A stretch of DNA of 64,000 nt from Pelomonas sp. Root405 (lineage in GTDB: Bacteria > Pseudomonadota > Gammaproteobacteria > Burkholderiales > Burkholderiaceae_C): contig NZ_LMDU01000013.1 in NCBI RefSeq assembly GCF_001425165.1, positions 186,001 through 250,000 of the forward strand, written 5' to 3'. How positions within the stretch are numbered: the first letter of the stretch is position 1; each line of letters opens with the position of its first letter. The translations under genes and the position numbers were made by a program. Positions 59,163 to 64,000 of the stretch are shown here, in pieces. The notes under the pieces are model-generated. The model ran no database searches and was not told where the DNA came from. It worked only from the letters and a program-made list of their open reading frames with translations.

Positions 59163-61577
59163 TCAGTGAGCAGCCACCGTTCCTTTGACAGTGCCGTCGT
59201 CCGGCTTCGCTGCAGTGACCCCGACTTCTTCATCGGGCAAAGGCGTGGGCATCGCTTCCAGCGCGACTTCAAGCACGCGCTCAATCCAGCGCACCGGCAC
59301 GATCTCAAGCTGGTTCTTGACGTTCTCTGGGATGTCCTGCAGGTCCTTGACGTTTTCCTCCGGGATCATCACTGTCTTGATGCCGCCGCGATGGGCCGCC
59401 AGCAACTTCTCCTTCAGGCCGCCAATTGCCGTCACTTCACCGCGAAGCGTGATCTCGCCCGTCATCGCCACGTCTGCACGCACTGGAATGCCGGTCAGCG
59501 CGGAGACAAACGCCGTCGTCATCGCCGCTCCCGCACTGGGGCCGTCCTTGGGCGTGGCGCCATCGGGCACGTGGACGTGCACATCGCGCTTCTCGAAGAC
59601 TTCATCCTTGATGCCCAGCCGGCGGGCACGCGAGCGAACCACAGTGCGCGCGGCTTCGACAGACTCCTTCATCACGTCGCCCAGTGAGCCGGTACGGATG
59701 ATGTTGCCCTTGCCCGGCATTGCGGTCGCCTCGATGGTCAGCAGATCGCCACCCACCTCAGTCCAGGCCAGGCCTACCACCTGACCGACCTGGTTCTTCT
59801 TCTCAGCTCGGCCGAAGTCGTACTTGCGTACGCCCAGGAAGTCGTTGAGGTTGTCTTCGGTGACGGTCACCTTGCCGTCGTAAGTCTTGAGCTGGATGCC
59901 CTTGACGACCTTGCGGCAGACCTTTGACATCTCACGTTCGAGGGAACGAACACCAGCTTCACGCGTGTAGTAGCGGATGACGCCGCGGATAGCCGATTCG
60001 GTAACTTCCAGCTCCTCGTCCAGCACGCCATTGTTCTTGCGTTGCTTGGGCAGCAGGTAGGTCTGTGCGATGTTGACCTTCTCGTCCTCGGTATAGCCCG
60101 ACAGGCGGATGACTTCCATGCGGTCCAGCAGAGCCGGCGGGATGTTCATCGAGTTCGAGGTGGCGACGAACATCACGTCGGACAGGTCGAAGTCGACCTC
60201 GACGTAGTGGTCGCCAAAGGTGTGGTTCTGCTCCGGGTCCAGCACTTCAAGAAGCGCCGAAGAAGGGTCGCCGCGGAAATCCATGCCCAGCTTGTCGATC
60301 TCGTCGAGCAGGAAAAGCGGGTTGCGCGTGCCGATCTTGGACAGGCTCTGGAGCACCTTGCCCGGCATGGAGCCGATGTAGGTGCGACGGTGGCCGCGGA
60401 TCTCGGCCTCATCGCGCACGCCGCCCAGCGCCATGCGAATGAACTTGCGCCCCGTGGCGCGCGCCACGCTTTGGCCAAGCGAGGTCTTGCCGACGCCCGG
60501 AGGGCCGACCAAGCACAGGATGGGCGCCTTCACCTTGTCGACGCGCTGCTGAACCGCGAGATATTCAAGGATGCGGTCTTTAACCTTCTCAAGGCCGTAG
60601 TGGTCTTCGTTCAGCACGTCCTCGGCATTCTTGAGGTCGTGCTTGATCTTGGTCTTCTTGCTCCAAGGCAAATTGACCAGCGTGTCGATGTAGTTGCGCA
60701 CCACCGTCGCTTCGGCAGACATGGGCGACATCAGCTTGAGCTTCTTCAGCTCGGCGTCGGCCTTCTTGCGCGCTTCCTTGGGCATGCGGGCCGCGAGAAT
60801 CTTCTTCTCAAGCTCCTCCATGTCGGCGCCTTCTTCGCCGTCGCCAAGCTCCTTCTGGATGGCCTTGACCTGCTCGTTCAGGTAGTACTCGCGCTGGCTC
60901 TTCTCCATCTGGCGCTTGACGCGGCCACGGATGCGCTTCTCGACCTGAAGGATGTCGACTTCATGCTCGAGCAGGTCGAGCAGCTTCTCCAGGCGCTTGG
61001 CAACCTCCGCCAGATCCAGTACGGCTTGCTTGGCGTCGAGCTTGAGCGGCAGATGGGCAGCGATGGTGTCGGCGAGGCGGCCCGGGTCGTCAATGCCGCC
61101 GATCGACGTGAGGATCTCGGGCGGGATCTTCTTGTTGAGCTTGACGTACTGGTCGAACTGCTGCGTCACGGCGCGGCGCAGGGCTTCAACCTCAGGCTGA
61201 TGCTCGGTCTCGGGCGGGATGGGCGTGACTTCCGCAACGAAGTGCTCGCCCGGATCGGTGATGGATAGGGTGGTCGCGCGCTGCAGGCCCTCAACCAGCA
61301 CCTTCACGGTCCCGTCGGGCAGCTTGAGCATCTGCAGAATGCTGGAGACGCAGCCAACCTCGAACATATCTTCGGGCTTGGGCTCGTCCTTGCCGGCGGC
61401 CTTCTGGGCGACCAGCATGATCTGGCGGCCCGCTTCCATCGCGGCTTCGAGCGCCTTGATGGACTTCGGCCGGCCCACGAACAGCGGGATGACCATGTGC
61501 GGGAACACGACAACGTCACGCAGCGGCAGCAGCGGCAGCGTGATGGGGTCTGCGGGGAGGATGGGATGTCCGGACAT
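59163..61577 (-). CDS. lon: ATP-dependent protease Lon
   Basis: 804 aa LonA-type AAA+ serine protease that degrades misfolded and regulatory proteins. The N-terminal substrate domain starts [20 protein letters not shown]. Walker A is GPPGVGKT at 358-365, with [11 protein letters not shown] near 421-431. The catalytic dyad is Ser681 in [12 protein letters not shown] and Lys724 in [16 protein letters not shown]. It is downstream of clpX with a hairpin between. The C-terminal tail after residue 770 is slightly acidic and variable. Confidence 0.98.
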   Translation of the reverse strand: MSGHPILPADPITLPLLPLRDVVVFPHMVIPLFVGRPKSIKALEAAMEAGRQIMLVAQKAAGKDEPKPEDMFEVGCVSSILQMLKLPDGTVKVLVEGLQRATTLSITDPGEHFVAEVTPIPPETEHQPEVEALRRAVTQQFDQYVKLNKKIPPEILTSIGGIDDPGRLADTIAAHLPLKLDAKQAVLDLAEVAKRLEKLLDLLEHEVDILQVEKRIRGRVKRQMEKSQREYYLNEQVKAIQKELGDGEEGADMEELEKKILAARMPKEARKKADAELKKLKLMSPMSAEATVVRNYIDTLVNLPWSKKTKIKHDLKNAEDVLNEDHYGLEKVKDRILEYLAVQQRVDKVKAPILCLVGPPGVGKTSLGQSVARATGRKFIRMALGGVRDEAEIRGHRRTYIGSMPGKVLQSLSKIGTRNPLFLLDEIDKLGMDFRGDPSSALLEVLDPEQNHTFGDHYVEVDFDLSDVMFVATSNSMNIPPALLDRMEVIRLSGYTEDEKVNIAQTYLLPKQRKNNGVLDEELEVTESAIRGVIRYYTREAGVRSLEREMSKVCRKVVKGIQLKTYDGKVTVTEDNLNDFLGVRKYDFGRAEKKNQVGQVVGLAWTEVGGDLLTIEATAMPGKGNIIRTGSLGDVMKESVEAARTVVRSRARRLGIKDEVFEKRDVHVHVPDGATPKDGPSAGAAMTTAFVSALTGIPVRADVAMTGEITLRGEVTAIGGLKEKLLAAHRGGIKTVMIPEENVKDLQDIPENVKNQLEIVPVRWIERVLEVALEAMPTPLPDEEVGVTAAKPDDGTVKGTVAAH

Positions 61578-61591
61578 GAAGACCTCTCTTT

Positions 61592-61614
61592 CTCAGGCCG
61601 ATGTGCGGCCTGAG
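61592..61614. other. Hairpin between clpX and lon
   Basis: Perfect 9-bp stem CTCAGGCCG (61592-61600) / CGGCCTGAG (61606-61614) with a 5-base loop. No T-run follows on the minus strand, so it is not a classical terminator. It ends only about 15 bases from the lon ATG and could affect initiation or mRNA processing. Confidence 0.55.
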
Positions 61615-61636
61615 GGGGCGATTGCAAGTTGAGGGC

Positions 61637-62908
<1,272 letters not shown>

Positions 62909-62970
62909 GGGTCTGCTCGGGAATGCCAGGGGACAGGCGGGTGCCTGATTGATGATAGTCCAAACGGTCT

Positions 62971-62998
62971 CGGGGCCCTTGTGGGGATAAGGGCCCCG
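62971..62998. other. Hairpin between clpP and clpX
   Basis: Perfect 10-bp stem CGGGGCCCTT (62971-62980) / AAGGGCCCCG (62989-62998) with an 8-base loop. No U-run follows in the minus direction. Such a structure may set the clpP:clpX mRNA ratio by processing or pausing. Confidence 0.55.
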
Positions 62999-63040
62999 AT
63001 TACGCTATGAATCCGGGGGCCAGTTACAGGCCCTCACGAC

Positions 63041-63649
63041 TCAAGGCCGGTGTTCCAGTACCTGGTCGACCAAGCCGTAGTTCTTGGCTTCGGCCGCAGA
63101 CATGAAGTAGTCGCGCTCCGTGTCGGACTGGATTTTCTCCAGGGTCTGGCCGGTGCGCTCGGCGAGGATGCGATTCAATGTCTCGCGAGTCTTCAGGATT
63201 TCACGCGCATGGATCTCGATATCGGTCGCCTGGCCCTGCGCGCCGCCCAGCGGCTGATGGATCATGACCTTGGCGTTAGGCAGCGAGAACCGCTTGCCCT
63301 TGGCGCCAGCGGCAAGCAAAAAGGCGCCCATGCTGGCGGCCATGCCCATGCAGAGGGTTGAGACCTCGGGTTTGATGAATTGCATGGTGTCAAAGATCGA
63401 CATACCGGCCGATACGCTGCCGCCAGGGCTATTGATGTAGAGCGAGATTTCCTTGTCGGGGTTTTCGCTTTCCAGGAAAAGCATTTGAGCGACAACAAGG
63501 TTGGCCACGCCGTCGTTGACCGGACCGACCAGAAAGATGATTCGCTCGCGCAGCAGGCGTGAGTAGATGTCGTAGGCGCGCTCGCCACGACCAGACTGTT
63601 CGATGACCATGGGCACGAGGCCGAGATTGCTGGTGTCGAGAGCGCTCAT
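63041..63649 (-). CDS. clpP: ATP-dependent Clp protease proteolytic subunit
   Basis: 202 aa serine protease forming a tetradecamer. Catalytic triad Ser106 (GMAASMGAF), His131 (MIHQPLGG) and Asp180 (DTERDYFM), with the same spacing as the E. coli enzyme. AAGGA precedes the ATG. First gene of clpP-clpX, preceded by a heat-shock-type promoter. Confidence 0.98.
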   Translation of the reverse strand: MSALDTSNLGLVPMVIEQSGRGERAYDIYSRLLRERIIFLVGPVNDGVANLVVAQMLFLESENPDKEISLYINSPGGSVSAGMSIFDTMQFIKPEVSTLCMGMAASMGAFLLAAGAKGKRFSLPNAKVMIHQPLGGAQGQATDIEIHAREILKTRETLNRILAERTGQTLEKIQSDTERDYFMSAAEAKNYGLVDQVLEHRP

Positions 63650-63680
63650 TCAGATCCTTGAAGACAAAGCTTGTTCACTG

Positions 63681-63708
63681 TAATGGGGGCGAATTATCGC
63701 CACGCAAG
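63681..63708 (-). promoter_or_regulatory. Sigma-32 (heat-shock) promoter candidate for clpP-clpX
   Basis: Minus strand -35 CTTGCG (63708-63703), spacer of 14, -10 CCCCATTA (63688-63681). The family consensus is CTTGAA, 13-15 bases, CCCCATNT. It lies 32 bases before the clpP ATG and just after the tig terminator, the place expected for a clpP promoter. Confidence 0.72.
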
Positions 63709-63712
63709 TAAA

Positions 63713-63741
63713 AAGGCGCCGGCCTTGCGGCACGGCGCCTT
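63713..63741 (-). terminator. Terminator after tig
   Basis: Perfect 9-bp stem AAGGCGCCG (63713-63721) / CGGCGCCTT (63733-63741), followed on the minus strand by TTTTTAC in total. It separates tig from the clpP promoter. Confidence 0.85.
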
Positions 63742-63758
63742 CATGAGGCCAGGGGCTA

Positions 63759-64000
63759 TCAGTTGCCGGTGGCCATCAGCTCGTCGAACGGCAGCGACTT
63801 GTCGGTTACCTTGGCGGTCGACAACACAAAGTCCGTGACGTTGTTCTCAACGACCACCGCCTCGACCTCGGCCATGCGCTCGCGGTCGGTGAGGTACCAA
63901 CGCATGACTTCAGCGGGCTTTTCGTAGCTCTGCGACAGCTCTTCGATGTGCGCCTGCAACTGGGCCGGCTTGGCTTGAAGATTGTTCGTGCGCACCAGTT
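63759..64000 (-). CDS. tig: Trigger factor, C-terminal end (5' part outside window)
   Basis: About 80 codons, open to the right edge, ending with the TAA-side residues SLPFDELMATGN. The segment EELSQSYEKPAEVMRWYLTDRERMAEVEAVVVENNV (seen only in part here) and VTDFVLSTAKVTDK is the C-terminal chaperone arm of the ribosome-bound folding factor. The tig-clpP-clpX-lon order is standard and supports the call. Confidence 0.93.
   Translation of the reverse strand, partial: LVRTNNLQAKPAQLQAHIEELSQSYEKPAEVMRWYLTDRERMAEVEAVVVENNVTDFVLSTAKVTDKSLPFDELMATGN

Overview
The window is GC-rich, densely packed chromosomal core sequence from a betaproteobacterium. The best fit is the Burkholderiales, in the Roseateles/Rubrivivax/Leptothrix-like group. 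This rests on gene order (rpsB-tsf-pyrH-frr-uppS-cdsA-dxr-rseP; ndk-rlmN-pilW-rodZ-ispG-hisS-yfgM-bamB-der-hfq-hflXKC-hisZ-purA), on the use of HisZ, and on the odhA/odhB/lpdA and tig-clpP-clpX-lon arrangements. I assign the genus only tentatively. I see no insertion sequence, prophage, CRISPR array or integrase.

Layout. (1) 1-7019, minus strand: translation and envelope-precursor cluster rpsB, tsf, pyrH, frr, uppS, cdsA, dxr, rseP (rseP runs off the left edge), with hairpins after rpsB and after tsf. (2) 7336-9955, plus strand: a DadA-like FAD oxidoreductase and the NAD(P)H-hydrate repair enzyme Nnr. (3) 9964-12503: rnr, a divergent tRNA-Leu(CAG), and a strong bidirectional terminator. (4) 12601-28814, minus strand: one long collinear run of seventeen genes from ndk to a purine phosphoribosyltransferase, most joined by ATGA or TGATG overlaps. 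(5) 28894-32884, minus: rluD, scpB and an unusually extended rluB. (6) 32929-37410: bamD, a DinG/YoaA-type helicase, a DUF465 protein, a lone PP2C phosphatase and a small secreted coiled-coil protein. (7) 37407-44845, minus: the 2-oxoglutarate dehydrogenase genes odhA, odhB and lpdA, followed by zapE. Between odhB and lpdA lies an inserted pair: a zeta-toxin-like kinase and a 59-residue ORF. (8) 45144-52598, the most accessory part: a 2-oxoglutarate/Fe(II) oxygenase, a DEDDy exonuclease, a Cys-cluster protein, two tandem orphan peptide-binding proteins, a TRIC-type membrane protein, and a secreted GH64 beta-1,3-glucanase with a perfect LacI-type operator upstream. (9) 52930-57442, minus: etfB, etfA, an acyl-CoA dehydrogenase and a nitronate monooxygenase. 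(10) 57615-64000: murI, a five-gene tRNA cluster (Gly, Cys, Gly, Gly, Leu), then lon, clpX, clpP and the end of tig, with a heat-shock-type promoter in front of clpP.

How the genes work together. The first and fourth blocks couple translation, isoprenoid and undecaprenyl supply (dxr, ispG, uppS), phospholipid synthesis (cdsA), outer-membrane assembly (bamB, bamD, yfgM) and envelope proteolysis (rseP, hflKC). The last block is the cytosolic protein quality-control set. The strongest candidate for something undescribed is the kinase plus 59-residue ORF inside the 2-oxoglutarate dehydrogenase operon. The secreted glucanase with its operator is the clearest inducible accessory trait.
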